Below the pieces are notes generated by a model. That model saw nothing but the letters and a program-made list of their open reading frames with translations, was not told the DNA's origin and did not search any database. Of a DNA stretch of 64,000 nucleotides, positions 1-13,800 are shown in pieces. The DNA is taken from positions 18,298,713 through 18,362,712 of the forward strand of contig OX388309.1 of assembly GCA_947579605.1 (NCBI GenBank), written 5' to 3'. How positions within the stretch are numbered: position 1 is the first letter of the stretch; every line of letters begins with the position of its first letter. The stretch comes from Athripsodes cinereus (taxonomy: Eukaryota; Arthropoda; Insecta; Trichoptera; Leptoceridae). The translations under genes and the position numbers were made by a program.

Positions 1-1575
1 TGTTTGTATTCTTGTAAAGGTTAATACAAGATACCTGTACATTGGAAATACCATTAGCTGGTTATGTCTGAATCATAGGAAACAACTTTAATAGCGAGTA
101 GTGCATGATATAAAATAGTAAAATAATTGTATACCTTTGAATAATTGCCCAATCTTGTCATGGATATTATCACCTTTTTATCTCTTTGCAACTTTGCATA
201 TTAAGATTAGGTATAAAGATGATTAATATTCGATAATAATATTTACAACAAACGATTAGCACGGTATGTGGTATACAAGATGTAGTTCCCTATCTATAAT
301 TCTGCAAAGATATAATGTAAATAAATACACAATTACCTAATGGAATACTCAGTTCATACACTGTGTAACTAACATTTTTTTTATCAAATTATTTTAGTAC
401 ATAATAATAATATATCCTACCTGACATAAGATAAAAGTCCCGAGCATGAAATTCTTGAGCATAATGATACTCGGAATCTATTAGATACCCTACAATATTA
501 CTTTTTCGGATTGAAAATAAAATTTCTAACGTTACTCTATGGATACAAAGTAGTTTATAACTTTTTTGATTCTGTAATAAGTGCAGATGTTGCTGCGAGA
601 GTAGGTATTCTAATAATATGTTGCCTCGCAAAGACATATCCACTCTCTTAGGAGGTAATTATGTAATTAAACCTATGTAACTACACTAAATTTAAAATTT
701 ATCTTGAGTTTTGGGCATATAAAAATGTAAAATAACTAGTTGATTTGGAAGAAATTTTAATATAATAGGCAACGTAAATATTTAAAGATACTCCAGATTG
801 ATAAATAAACAGATTATTTTTAGTCAAAATTAATTGTTGTTAGATTTAATTTGAATAGTTTAAGATGTAAGAGACGTGGTGTTGAATTCGCGTTTATATA
901 AATGAGACGGTTGAAACAAAATATATTCAAATTATAGCTTATCGTGTCATTTGCCTTTGATTTTGAATTTTTTTTTTGATTGATTGAATTGAATTTGATG
1001 ATTGAAATGAATTGAACAATGAAATTGAAAGATTTTGAATAAGTATTTTTGTATATAAATAAATATACGTCATTTATCTTATCTGCGTTTCACAATTATT
1101 ATTCTACACTATGTGGTTAAGATAAATCCTTTAGGTATTCACATTACTAATGACCTGCGATGTTGTATAAAGGTATTTATAATTATCATTCCTTGAAATA
1201 TCAAGAAACACACAAATCTCTCAAGTCGTTGATGATTCACTTGAGATGTGCGTCTTTACAACCGCAAATATTTAAAACATCACTATTTTCCAAGAGATTC
1301 AGTTCCAATGCCAGAATAATAAGATATTAACATAATACAGTATGCAACAAAATATTATATAAAAGTACCTTTCATTTTGGCAAAATACTAGATCCGATTT
1401 TAATCACGTGATGTCCACGAATTGCCTCAAAATAAGTTAAATTATTTTTTGTTTATTAATGAATAGTTGTATGAAGAATTTATTGATGTTTATTTAACTT
1501 ACAATCCAGTCACATAATTATGGAGTACCTAGACGAGTTTCCAAAAAGTATATTTAATTTAGACTTTTTTTTCAG
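1..1575. other. AT-rich upstream/intronic stretch, no gene seen
   Basis: No convincing coding exon is visible. Pvf-A must have a signal-peptide exon upstream of its exon at 1576. The paralogues have one that starts ATGGG shortly after TTGAAA and ends at a GTAAGT donor in phase 0. I looked for such an exon here and found none, so it lies before the window or has diverged. Confidence 0.5.
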
Positions 1576-4500
1576 CTACCTCTGGACCTTGCCATAAGAC
1601 TGAATGAACTGGGGGATGTGAATGCATTTTTAGATGAATTTCTCGAAAACAAGGAAGAATTTCGCTCTGATAATGATATTCCAGATACGGTTGTAACAAT
1701 AGATCGTAAGTAAACCATTCCGCTATAACAGTGGTTCTTAACCTTTTTGGGGGTACCGAACCCCACCAGTTACATTTATGCATTCACCGAAACCCTCCTA
1801 TATTGAAAAATAAATCAAGATTTTTACAAATTCAAAACATGGTATATATTTATATATAAGTGTACAAAATGAAAAAAAAAAAACAAAATCAAAACATTAA
1901 ATTTTAATGGTTAAATCAAAACAAGAAATATATTGATAATTATTTACTTCAAATCAGTGTGACTTCTGCTGTTGCCTTTAAAATGATATTGCCTTTAAAA
2001 TGATTTTGACCGAACCCCAGGTTAAGAACCACTGCTCTATAATATAATACGATATCCTTCAAGTAAAAAACTACTGTCCAAAAACTATCGACAAATTTAA
2101 AAATATTGTAGTGTGCCTTTTAATTAACAAGTGTGTATTTTTTCGACTTTTCAAGAACCTATACCTATTTAGAGAAATTTATCAGATGGAAAAGGAAATT
2201 CATCTACATGTCTAGAAAATTTACATATTTTAATAAAAATTAATAATATGTCGATTAATAGTATAATATTATAAGTAGGTAGATATATTTCATAAGTAGG
2301 TATATTTTTAAGGATTTCCTGAGATATATTGAGAATTTTACGAACGCAGTGCATTTTCCTTATCAAAGTTGAATACAAATATTATATGAGCATAATTTCA
2401 ATTCAATGACTTCATTTTCCTCTGTCACTGTTAAATTTTACATAAGCCATTTAATTTTAGGTATATATCATACCATGTTCATATTGCCCCACCCTGTCGG
2501 AAAGTAGACAACTGAATTGTTAAACAAAAATGAGGGGATCACGAAATGTTTGAAATTCCTATACCAAATTGTTAATTCAACGACGAGGAGTACAAATTTT
2601 TAAAAGTTAGAGAAGTTTCATATAACTAAGTATATAGTGACTTATCTATTCTATCTAATGTGATCACCAAACCACAATTCTAGAATAATATTGAAGAAAT
2701 ATTGTCTTCACCTCCAAAGTTGTTATATGAATGCTAAAAAAATAAATCGCACATTTTCCTCTTAGGACTTCCTTCAAATAGTACTAAAATCGAACAGGAA
2801 CTCTCAGAAAAGAAATATTATGGTTATATTATGAACCACAAATAAGGATAATAATATCAATAATAACAATTTGATTATTTTTTGCAGAGCGAATAGGAAT
2901 ACCGACAAAAACATCCAAAAAAGGTAAGTTTTATTTAAATTATTACCTACCTATTATATCATACAAAACTACCGTGTACAAACTATTTCTAAAATATTTT
3001 AGCGATATACCACACCCTTGAGTTTATGTTTTCGATAATTTGTTTGTATATGTAAGAAAACACAATTCGTTTTAATTTTACTTTATATTTAATTGAACTG
3101 TGGCTCATGCGTACAGCTGAAGAGACTGGCTGAGAATAGGGAGGAATGGAGAAGAAAATCCAAACTCGTTGCAGACTAATCCAATGGATTGTAACTCATT
3201 ATATATAAAGTAAAACTAGAATAAAGTTGATATTTTCAACCGACGGTACTTGGTGGATATTCATGTTGAATTAATTAGAATAAAACACTTATTTGTAGTA
3301 GGTATATCCACGGTGACTTTTTATTGGACGCGAGCCGGCTTTCAAGAGCTTCCGCTCTCATCATCAGGCTGCATTGTGTTCTCTTCCATGTTATAAATAT
3401 AGAGTTTTACGAAATAAACGTCACCTCAATCCATAATCTTTTTGGTTTCTACAATTTTATTCCATTGTTATTTATTGAAAATGTTTTTAACAATGAGATT
3501 TTTTCGATAACGTAACAAATATTTTTAAAATCAAAACAACGAAATACTTAACTTACTGGGTTTCAGTAATATTATTTCAGTTACAGTTCCAATTAAATAA
3601 TGTTCTACGTTTGTACAGGTTTCTCAATAAAGCAAGTCTGTAGTCCAGTACCGACAACAATACGTCTCGCTCCTGAAAATCATTCTCCAGATGTCCTGTA
3701 TCTGCCGGAATGTGCCCATGTGCAACGTTGTAGTGGTTGTTGTAACACAGGATTACTCTCCTGTCAGCCCATCAAGACACATAACATCACATTCAGGGTA
3801 TGTATATGTATGATTAATATAAGAGAATCAACAAAATTCTACGAACAGAACTAGAGGAGCCGATTCAAATAGAAAAGACATATTTTACAATCGGGGAAGA
3901 AAATATACGAAAATGACACAAAGTGGTGAATCATACAAGTTCCATTTTATAATGAAGTAGGAATAACGTTCCATGCTTACGAATCGGCTTAGGCTGATTT
4001 AAATACTTTTTACTCATGGTACACTCACCATTTTCACCATTTCACTTAAAACTTTGCATCAACGGTATTTTTTTTAAATTGGTAAACAACATTCATGAAT
4101 AATTGTATATGATTGTGAAGAGGCAACAACTAATAAATATATATTTGTTTTGGTTCTATTTACATACTTAACATTATGAAATATTCATACAGGTATTCGA
4201 GAATAAACTTTCAATAAGCAAGAAGAAGTTACGATATAACAAATCTTTCGATGTGGAGATTGAAGAACATTTGAGTTGTGGATGTAAATGTCGTATTCAA
4301 GAGCATGTAAGTTTTTATGTAATATTATTATATTTTTTGCTTTCTGATGTTGAATGTTTTACATAGTTTTTATTCTTTTGACACGATTTTGTATTTTTTT
4401 TTTTTAAATATGTTTTAAATGTAATTCTAAATCACTGACAATTTCTAATCATCATTTGAAATCATGATCTAAACCACTGACAATTTCTAATCATCATTTG

Positions 4501-5033
4501 AAATCATGATTTGTTTTCTTTAAGAATATTTTCTCGAAATACCTTTTCCAAAAAGTAACGAGTACTTGTACCGATTATTATTTAAAACCGGGCCGCGGGT
4601 AGGCCACCCTTGCTATAAAGGTATAAAACATGAGATAAGTACTCACCAACCAGAAGTTTAATGATAGCGTCTTGAACATTCTGTCAAAGAATTCATGATT
4701 TATGCCCTGCTGTTAACTTAATCCATACTCACGAAACTAGTATATTGCTTATTTTGAGAGCGAAGATTTTCGTTATTTATTGTTTTGAGAACCAAGAAGG
4801 AATATCAATATCTACTTCATTTTCAGCACTGCCAAAGTACCCAACGTTACGAAAGCCATAGCTGCCGCTGTGTCTGTAATGATGACCTGCCAAATGGAAA
4901 AGACGAATGCGAAGCCTACGGAAAAGTTTGGGATGAATTCACCTGCTCCTGTAATTGTCCTGAGGATGTCACTCAACATTGCACCACAGGATCTAACTTC
5001 GATGACGAAATATGTGCTTGCATGAAGAAATAA
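1576..5033 (+). CDS. Pvf: Pvf-A: PDGF/VEGF-family secreted ligand, 5' end missing
   Basis: Cystine-knot growth factor, expected to be secreted and to signal through a Pvr/VEGFR-type receptor tyrosine kinase (family knowledge). Exons: 1576-1705, 2888-2923, 3619-3797, 4193-4306 and 4827-5033 (TAA), giving 221 residues. Phases agree at every junction (1,1,0,0) and all borders are GT-AG. The first exon has the shared motif with LDEFLENKEEF. The third exon holds the knot core PECAHVQRCSGCC, which fits the PDGF/VEGF signature P-x-C-x(4)-R-C-x-G-C-C, preceded by one Cys (KQVC) and followed by LLSC. The fourth exon supplies CGCKC, so all eight knot cysteines are present. There is an N-glycosylation site (NIT) near the end of the core exon. 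The 68-residue tail is rich in CxCxC-type cysteines, as in VEGF-C/Pvf tails. No RxxR furin site is seen in the linker exon (KTSKK). The signal-peptide exon was not found. The gene is tandem with two paralogues; the A/B/C names are mine. Confidence 0.88.
1729..2034. mobile_element. hAT-type MITE (CAGTGGTTCTTAACCT ends)
   Basis: A 306-bp non-coding element begins CAGTGGTTCTTAACCT and ends with the inverted copy AGGTTAAGAACCACTG. It is flanked by 8-base repeats, cgctataa (1721-1728) and ctctataa (2035-2042), which match at 7 of 8 positions. CAG ends with an 8-bp duplication are typical of the hAT superfamily. It sits 23 bases past the donor of a Pvf-A intron. Confidence 0.85.
3099..3208 (+). mobile_element. 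LINE 3' fragment, family A
   Basis: The fragment encodes the C-terminal residues of a LINE polyprotein (LKRLAENREEWRRK), then a stop, then a conserved tail ending in a TATATA run. The same 3' end occurs in inverted orientation near 21405-21515 and 55915-56250. It lies inside a Pvf-A intron and is strongly 5'-truncated. Confidence 0.75.
4427..4510 (+). repeat. 42-bp tandem duplication
   Basis: Two adjacent 42-base copies, starting at 4427 and 4469 and containing cactgacaatttctaatc, differ at about one base. They lie in the intron between the fourth and fifth Pvf-A exons. Confidence 0.85.
4520..4614 (+). mobile_element. Partial copy of the hAT MITE found at 53715
   Basis: Only the 3' part is present: an AT-rich stretch with gtacttgtaccg, then cgggccgcgggtaggccacc and a cttg end. 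This matches the right half of the complete 251-bp element at 53715-53965. No left end or target duplication is visible. Confidence 0.7.
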
Positions 5034-6000
5034 GAGTTGTTGTGGAACAAAAATCCACTGATAAAGATTTTGATATAAATTCAGTTTCGTATTCGAGATG
5101 ATGAATGTCGAGGTATTACGTAATCAGTATTAGATACATTTTTATATCTAAGTACATAATTTTGAAATGCAATGTCCAAAACTAACGAAAAGTTTTTCAT
5201 CAAAATGAGATAAATTTTCTGATTTTCAAGATATTCGAATGAACTACGCAAAAAAAAATCTCATTCTAATTTCCACTGACTCATCAATTTAAAGAAAATT
5301 AAAGAATCTTTTGAAACATGTATTTTTATCATTACTTTCTCATGGAAAACCATCGATGAAGGAATAAATCCGATTACTTATCTATTACTCGTTAGGGCTC
5401 CAGGGACTGAAAACTAAAGATGTGTACTACTTTACTGAAAAATTTATACTAAAAAGTCAAAGTACGGGTAGTAAAATACATTGTCTCACAATCCCTACAA
5501 CATATATTAAATAACATTATATATAGTAATATATAAATTAAAGTTATATCACTGGATTATCAGTATCTTTAACTTTATTTAAAAGTATTTAGTAGTTAGT
5601 TTTATATTATACTACATTAATTTGTAGAATGAACACAGTTATTTAATATTTAAACAATTATCAGAAGGTATTGGTATCTGAATAATGTAAACCAGTATGA
5701 AAAATACTATGACTATAGATGTTGAATGTGATAACCAATTCTTGTCTGTATATGGGTATTTTAAGAATTCTGTTTTGTATATAAAGTGATTATTTATGTG
5801 CATTACCTAAGTGTTTTTTTATTTCCCATTTCTGTACCAGATATTCAACTTATTAAATGACGTGTAGTGAAACGGCATTAGTCAAGTAAAACTGCAAATA
5901 ACATTAATATGGTAATTTGTCCCACCCTAACCAAGCCCAGAGGCGTAAAAATTTGGTTTGTGAAAAAAAAAATCTTATTATTTTCTTAAGAAATACTTAA
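5034..6000 (+). other. Pvf-A 3' region
   Basis: AT-rich sequence after the Pvf-A stop with no other coding signal. AATAAA at 5363-5368, 330 bases past the stop, is a plausible polyadenylation signal. Several later AT-rich words could also serve, so the 3' end is uncertain. Confidence 0.4.
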
Positions 6001-6002
6001 GT

Positions 6003-6455
6003 ACTATCATCATCATCATCATCATCGCCCTCAACGCTCCTCTCGGGAGCACAGGGCAGGAACCAGCCTCCTCCATTCAGAGCGTCTCTGTGCCAATTAC
6101 GTCACCTCTTTCCACGACATTCCTTGCGCTCTGATATCGTTGTCATAGGAACGGTGTATTGTGAAAGAGGGACGCCCGGGCCGACGGAACCCCTGCGGAC
6201 AGAAAAACCTCTTTCCACGACATTCCTTGCGCTCTGATATCGTTGTCATAGGAACGGTGTATTGTGAAAGAGGGACGCCCGGGCCGACGGAACCCCTGCG
6301 GACAGAAAAACAGTGCTCTTTTTGGCCAACTATCATTAGGCATTCTCAAAACATGTGCCAGCCAGGACCATCGTCTCTCCTGTATTACGGAGATTACAGG
6401 TCTCTGCTGGGTGCGCCGGCGCACAGCATCATTTGTAACATGTTCATGTAACAAG
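6003..6455 (-). pseudogene. LINE remnant, family C (RT C-terminal end)
   Basis: On the minus strand, a fragment with RRRTQQRPVISVIQERRW followed by a W-x-x-H-V-L-R-M-P motif is the usual C-terminal region of non-LTR reverse transcriptases. It is followed by RRPGRP and a GMSWKE motif. The sequence ends in a CAT repeat at 6007-6027, which is ATG on the coding strand, as is common for insect LINE tails. Internal duplication and frame breaks show that it is dead. Confidence 0.75.
6104..6309. repeat. 103-bp tandem duplication inside the LINE remnant
   Basis: The sequence acctctttccacgacattcc to gcggacagaaaa is repeated with an exact 103-base period, with copies starting at 6104 and 6207. The copies look identical, so this duplication is recent compared with the decay of the LINE. 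Confidence 0.9.
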
Positions 6456-6484
6456 TACTATACTACTACTATACTATTATACCC

Positions 6485-7256
6485 TCACGCCATGTCCTAG
6501 GAGGGGTAGGCAGAGAGAACGGAACGCCATATAGATCTATCCATACATACTTCTTTCGCTTCCTCTACATTCATCCAGTTTCTCATGCATGCACACCGAT
6601 TTCTCTTACTCAGCACGCGTCCGTCCTTAAGAATTTGGTCCACGTGATCAAGCCACGTGGTTCTTGAACGTCCACGCTTCCTCACACCCCTTCTTTCAGA
6701 TAAATACATCCTCTTCGTCATCCTTTCATCTTGCATTCGCTCAACATGTCCAAACCATCTCAACTTGTTTACACGCATTCTGTCCACAACACTCCTCTCA
6801 CATCCACTCATTCTCCTGATATCCTCATTCTTCACTCTATCTCGCAACGTTTTACCAACCATTCTTCTCAGTGAACGCATCTCCACAGCATTTATTCCAC
6901 TTTCATCCTTTTTAACCACGTCCAAGTTTCGCTTGCATACATAAGTGTCGGTACCAGAATGGTATTGTGCACTAGCATTTTTGTCATGTTCGACACACTG
7001 CTATTGCTAACAATTGGTCGAAGTGCACCATTCACTCTAGCACCGGCGACTTTTCTTCTTTCAATGTCCTTATCAAATCTTCCATCCCTCGCAAACAGAC
7101 TTCCCAAATAGACATACTCATTCTCTTGCTCTAAACATTCAACGTCAACCTTTATTTCACATACCGTTCTTTCACTCTCTCTTTCAAACACCATTACTTT
7201 CGTCTTCGCGACATTCATTTTTAACCCATTTGCACTACAGCTATCATACACACACG
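6485..7256 (-). pseudogene. LINE remnant, family B (RT C-terminal half)
   Basis: Two overlapping minus-strand reading frames (7251-6892 and 6925-6497) together encode the end of a non-LTR reverse transcriptase. The first has NGLKMNVAKTKVMVFE, VYLGSLFARDGRFDKDIERR and LVPTLMYASETW. The second has LRWFGHVERM and RGRSRTTWLDHVDQI. The frame shift near 6900 and the missing N-terminal part show that it is an inactive, truncated copy. Relatives lie at 14870-15230, 36251-36720, 37828-38390, 38470-38960 and 43228-43500. Confidence 0.85.
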
Positions 7257-7873
7257 AATTTTCTTAAGTGTGTAAGCTATATTAAAAATTCTTACACAGA
7301 TTTCAGCACAAAACATTGTTTCTAAATTATGGATAAACGTTTGAAGTAAGTACTTAAAAGTGTAGTTGATTACACTCTGCATAACTTCTAAATCATTTCT
7401 GTAAATAAAGAAATGTAGGTACCTACTACATTAGATATGTGCAGGTATATTACCATGAGCATACCGTGGAAAAAGACAGATGGGCGCCCCTCTATGATTT
7501 CAAAAATAGTTAGAAAATAGGCAAAATTAGTATATAAGTATGAAAAATTGGTATTGAAGTGGAAAGCTGCCCCTTCCATTTTAAGTCAGACTTAATATTT
7601 TTATTATAAGGTGGTTTTACTGTCCCCCCCCCCCCCTCTTCGTCTAAAGTAAAATCTGAGTACGCCGATGTATATATATCGTATATTTAATCAATTTTAA
7701 CCAACACATATTCGTGTATATTTAACATTGATTAATTTACATTCATAGAAAGAATGTAACAATTGCAATTAGTTATAATATAACACAATTCGTCATTATA
7801 ACTAAACTCTGTCGTACATTTGATTTCTACATAGTTACGGGCTAGGTGCATTTTTATTGAAAATATCATTGAA
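7257..7873. other. Upstream region of Pvf-B
   Basis: AT-rich with no coding signal. It includes a run of 13 C at 7624-7636, out of character for the base composition here. It should hold the promoter and 5' UTR of Pvf-B; the bases just before its start (ttattg then ttgaaATGGG) resemble those before Pvf-C. No TATA box can be asserted. Confidence 0.4.
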
Positions 7874-10800
7874 ATGGGAGGGAGCACTGTTTTTATCGGA
7901 GTTTTTATTGCAATAATATCTATTTATTATGTTTCCAATGAAGCCGATGCTCGCGTAAGTTATATTTTTTAGTTTTAGTTGAAAATATTTATGTATTTTA
8001 ATTCGAAATTGAATACTGAACACCCACGTGCATACGGCATAATACAATTATATTGATCAGATTCTTAGCGATGGATAAACTCGATGATTATGGCGATAAG
8101 AACTGTCTTATATAGACAGAGGAACTACCATTCTGGAAACATCCACGGGTAGGGAAGGATGCAACCCTTATTGTCCGCCAATACCAGCAAGTTGTAAATG
8201 CTGTGAATTAATTTTAACTCTTATTAAAATAATCTAAATAGGTACTGCGTTATAACACGCAAAGACTAATCGTGCATTACGAATATCATTAAACTCTTTA
8301 TAAATATACAAGGTTCAACGTATCTTTAAATAAAGATTGTCCATAATAATAGATTTTCGTAATATTTCCATAATAACAGATACTAGATTTATTAACTTAT
8401 CATTATTAATCAATCTTACTTACCAGCAACTACCCCCCGATCTCGCAGGGAGGCTAGATCAACTAAGTGACATACACCTTTTCTTCGATGAAGTTCTCGA
8501 AAACAAAGAAAAATACTACAATGACCGTCCTGCAACTGGTGAAAATCCTAAAAGAAGTTTGTATACCTACCTACAGTACCTACCTATACAATCAGTGGCG
8601 TAGCTTGGGGGGGCAGAGGGGGACATATGTCCCCGGGCGCCGTATTAGGGGGCGCCAAAATGAGTGTTAAATCAATTTTTTTAATTTTATTTTGATGTAA
8701 ACTAATGTATCCCAAATACGTTTGCAAGATTGAATTTTGGAGCTCCAAAAATATCTTCATTACAAACCAGTAGGCAAACACGATTTTGGCGCCCCCATTG
8801 AACATTAAGGGGCGCCATTCTACTCATAAATAAAATGACACATCCAGAATGCAGGATTGCTGATGGAGTTTTTTCTTAACAAAGATCAGTTCGGGTTCAA
8901 ATATTATTCTTCATAACTGAAAGTGGCATCTGGTTTAAACAATTATACAGGTTGAATAATTTCGAGTCGAATATATGATTTTATGTGAGTGCAAAGAAAA
9001 TAGTATGACAATTCATATTAGTCGAAAAGAGATTCATTTGTCATTACATAGAAATATAGCAAGTAAGTTGTTGTTTTAAATAATATTTTAAATCTAGCAA
9101 ATTTTTTGGTAGGTAATTATGTTTTATTTTACTTGCAAGAAAAAACAACATTGGAAAAATTTTCATTACTCATCACATCATCACTGTTTTTGGATTATCA
9201 TGTAAAAATTGTTAATATTACATTCTGTAACTTTCGCATATATTTCTGAAAGAGTTTTTTTTTTTTAACTCAACATTTTTAGCAACATTTCATTTAACCC
9301 CCGAAAAAGACTATGTCTATTCCAGTCATGTATAATAAGTATATTTTAATTTATTACAAAATTTTAATTATACGCGGCGGCAGAACTGCTATCCACACTT
9401 CTCAGCATTATACAACCAGATGAGTCTCCATATGGTCAGTCACAATTATACAAAAACTTAACAGTCTAATGCCGGGAAAAGTTCACCTATCCAAATAAAT
9501 ATACAGGATATCTAAGGGTTAGGCTCAAAAGCCGGGTTCAAAATACCAGCATTGTGCCTGAAATATCTGTGATCAAATATTTCTTACAATATGAAGTACC
9601 TATTTATTATAACATATTTTTGAATTTTAATTTATAAATTTACAGGTGAATCTAATTTTTGCTAATTATTTATCAAAGATTTTGGAGTTTACCCTGTAGC
9701 CTACATTACTAATGATATTATGTAAACGGACCTAGAATGCGAAATATTTTTTATTTTTCCTGCTAGTTCTGTATATTTACGCATTTTTTCTGCGACGGTT
9801 GTTTGCATATTATGCGTATTTGGGACAGTGATGTCTATTAAACACGTAATTTTATTTTGTTTATAATGTAATATTTAATCGGGTCTATTATGATATATGT
9901 GTCTATCTATTATTATATTATTTTTGAAAAATGTTTCAAGAGATTCAATTTGATTATTATGTAAAGAGGAAATGTTAACAATTCCTCTTCCTCCTATAAT
10001 TCTAGACAGGGTCAACCCTTTTTTCGTGGAATATGGATGGTGATATCAATTTTTTTTTAATTGTGTTCTTATAAATCTTTCTAATTTATTTAAATTTTGG
10101 TATCGGTTTTGACCATTTTATAATGCCAAATGAGTATGTTGAAAACGGAATAGCTCATGAGTTTATTGTTTTTACTATATTTTTGGCTGATAGATCACAT
10201 TTAAATATTTTATTTAATCTTTAAGTTAACATGTTTTCAGCGTGATTTAGATTTTTGGATTGCGGAAAACCTAAGTATTTGTATACTTCATTATTATTAA
10301 GATTATTTATTTGATAACTTGAAGCTATTCCTGACATTCTTAAATTTTACCTTTTTCAATACCTATTGACATAGTCTTAGTTTTTTTAACAAACTTTGTT
10401 TGAAATTGAACTAAATATATTTCGACTTACTATTTTAAGTGGTATATGAATGTATAACTCGGAGTATATTTGTAGGTAAATAAATGGTACGTACTTCAGA
10501 GAGTACATTATTTATTAGATAATTTTATTAGGAAGGTACATTGAATATTTTAACACGTGTCAGTAGGTATTAGTACATCGGGTGAAGAAAAGTACCAAAT
10601 TGAATTTTAAACAAAGAAAGTTTGTTGAACTATTAATTGCTTTTAGGTAAGAGGTTAAATTTTGTTTATATTGATATGTTATGTAGGTATAAATACTTAA
10701 AATAAAAATAATTTCAAGGAAAGGATTGAGAGACACGTGTGGTTGTTTACATAAAAAAGTAGATGCTTGTGCTAGGAGTGAGAGAGTGGATAATTTTGTA

Positions 10801-13800
10801 AGAAGGACAAAGGAATTAAGTCTATAAGATTGATGTCACAGCTCAACTCGAGGCAGTTTTGTCTAGAAATTAAGAGAGAGAGGTTAATTCTTAGAGACAG
10901 TTTTTATTTGATAATCAATAGAGGCAGTTTTGTCTAGAAATTAAGAGAGAGAGGTTAATTCTTAGAGACAGCTTTTATTTGATAATCAATAGAGGCAGTT
11001 TTTTCTAGAAATTAAGAGAGAGAGGTTAATTCTTAGAGACAGTTTTTATTTGATAATCAATAGAGGCAGTTTTGTCTAGAAATTAAGAGAGAGAGGTTAA
11101 TTCTTAGAGACAGTTTTTATTTGGTAATCAAGGGAGGAGTTTTTGCTTGTAATCAGAGGAGAGAGGTTAAATTTTAAAAGCAGTGTTGTATTCTATTTGA
11201 TTATCGGTTTGTGTACATTCCTTTCTCCGAGTAATAAATATAATATTCTTTTAGTGATTATTTCCACAATGGAAATAATGAGAATTTCATCCTAGATTTT
11301 ATTATAATTTTACATTAAATTCAGTGTTTCGAAGCAGCGAATTTTGCAGAAAATCACCTTACTCGAAGCTAAGAAATTTTATATATTATTATTTATTTAA
11401 ATTTTGTAATAGATATTTTTATCGTTACGACTTTGCCTTTCTTCTTGGAGTATCAAAACTCTTGTTTGATAAGTCTCAAATAAGTGAAATTTCTGTAGAC
11501 AAAGGATTGATGAATTTTATATAATGTTTTAATGAATATGTTTATGAGACTGTCACTGTTAATTATTTTATTTTCCCAAATTAATAAAATTTGGATAACT
11601 AATATTATTTGTAAATTAAATTTATAGACATTACTTGATAATAAGAACAGGGACGGACTCAGAAACTTTATACTAATTATTATTTTCTGATATTTTGAAT
11701 ACTAACAAGAGCATGAATTTTAAACCCATATTTATTTTATGTAAATATCTTTTATTTTATTGTAAATTAACATCCTAAATTTCCAACCCACAAGCCTCAG
11801 TTTTGGACATTGGGGTTCCTTGCGTGAAAGAATTAAGCTCAAGGCTAAATCAGACCTGGTTGCTACTTAATTGAGCCCCGCAGAAGATATTATATTATTT
11901 TATTTTATTTTGCATGAAAATATATATGTATTATATTCTCTTAATTTATCATATTGTATACTAATGAGGCTGACAATAGTGTATGAAAGGCTGTGTCAGA
12001 TCGAAATTTGCGTGTGTAGGAGCAAATTTCACTAACAAACCAATTTTTATTGTTATATTAACCAAAAATAGTCAGTGATTGAATTTTGTCAAACTTTGGT
12101 TCAGTAAAATATTTCATCTCGATGCGCCCCTGGCGCTGTATACAGATACTATTTTATGTATGAAACCATATGCCTTTTATAAATAAAACTGCATTCAAAA
12201 CTAATCTGTAATATAATTACAGAAATAAACTTTCGATAACGTTGAATCATAAGTTTGATAAAATATTATTTCATTGACTATTTCTAACAAATAACATGGA
12301 TTTCTGTGGTACATAAAAAAATTTGATATTTATTCTTGATTGTTATTGTGTGTTGTTTTCTTTGTGTATTTTCAGCAATAAGGTAAGGCTTTTATACTTG
12401 CTAACGCAGAGTATAAAAGGAAATAATTTATTAATTACTAACCTTTATGTACAACAGAAATTTAATTTTGATTTTTATAAAATTATGCTTTTATGTGTTC
12501 TGAATAGAAATTATTGTTTGTTTTCCACTGATAAAATTTTCTTTTATAAATCGTAAACACAACGTAGAAAGGGTCCTTTACGTAAATTTTCTTTTCTCTA
12601 GATGTATCATGAGCCAATATCTTTGAAGAAACGAAAATTGTTGAATTTAGCGACCGACACTTTTGACGGGCATTACGTTAAACGTTCGAAAATAATTTTA
12701 ATTACGGTGATGTGTGAACTGATTTGGGTAGACTAGCGAGTATATATTATTATGTACGTATGACATCTTTATATACGACGAATATTATTACTCTTGGATT
12801 TTACAAGTAGGTAGGTGATATGAAAGTATTTTTGTATTATTAAATTTTAATCGGAATATTATAAAGACGTAATTGCGAAAAGAAATTTATAAATTTGCGT
12901 AGATTGGATAAACTCGATTCTTTTTAGTTTAATTACTTCCAACTCGGAGGATAAATACGTATTTATTCTCTCGTCGAAATAAATAAATATATTTTATTTA
13001 TTTCCTGTCAATGTGGTCTCAACGGTTTTTCTTTTTCTTCCTCTGATGGGGAGGGACCACGACAGAAAATGGTTGCCGTTTGTCCAGGATATAATGTCTG
13101 TCAATGCAGATATTAGACATTGGGTTACTATGTAGCGAAGGAAAGTTTTCTGTCATAGGCTATGACAGAAAATGGCGTGTGACCGGAATTATCTTTGTCA
13201 TTGCAAGGGTAAAATTCAGATTCGGTCATAGCAGAAATAGATTTGAGCTAGTATAGTTAGTTGGAAGAAATAGATAAATATCCAATCTTTAAATTAATTG
13301 TCTTACAGAGGAGTGGGGGGGGAGAGATAGATTAATAGTCTTATGGAAGAGAGGGGGGGTTTCTACACGAGAAGCAGATTTTTTGTCTTGGGGGGGCGGT
13401 GAAATTTTCCAGTATTTTGACTTTAAATTATGTTAGAACTCTCTGCCTATCCTTTAAGGAGGTGACTTGCATTTCAAAATTGATGACAGAAGACGACGAA
13501 TATTATAGAACACATTATGAACACTAAAAATACGTTAAATTAATTGAATCGAGGGCAAACTAAATAAAAAATTGTTAGCAATTTTTTTTATATCTATTAG
13601 AAATTATAAATATATTATTAGTTTTACAAGAACGAACTCGTTAGATAAAATTTGTTGTTATATGACTAGTGAACTAGTAATAAAATTATGTATTGATCTT
13701 AAGTGGGGTTGTGTGTTTTTAATATGTACCTATTGACATGTTATGTATATAGAATGGTAAACATTTTTTTTGTTAGTTATTTATTTCAGTTATGTGAGAG

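Noticed and set aside
1004..1060. Candidate Pvf-A first exon near gattgaaATGAATTGA
   Set aside because: The ATG is followed at once by an in-frame TGA and there is no hydrophobic segment.
1559..1783. Minus-strand open frame over the Pvf-A exon
   Set aside because: It is the antisense shadow of the exon at 1576-1705, which has paralogue and splice support.
11324..12556. Small open frames in the LTR (66 and 77 codons), duplicated at 17182 and 18181
   Set aside because: They recur only because the LTR is duplicated. Composition is AT-driven and no domain is visible.
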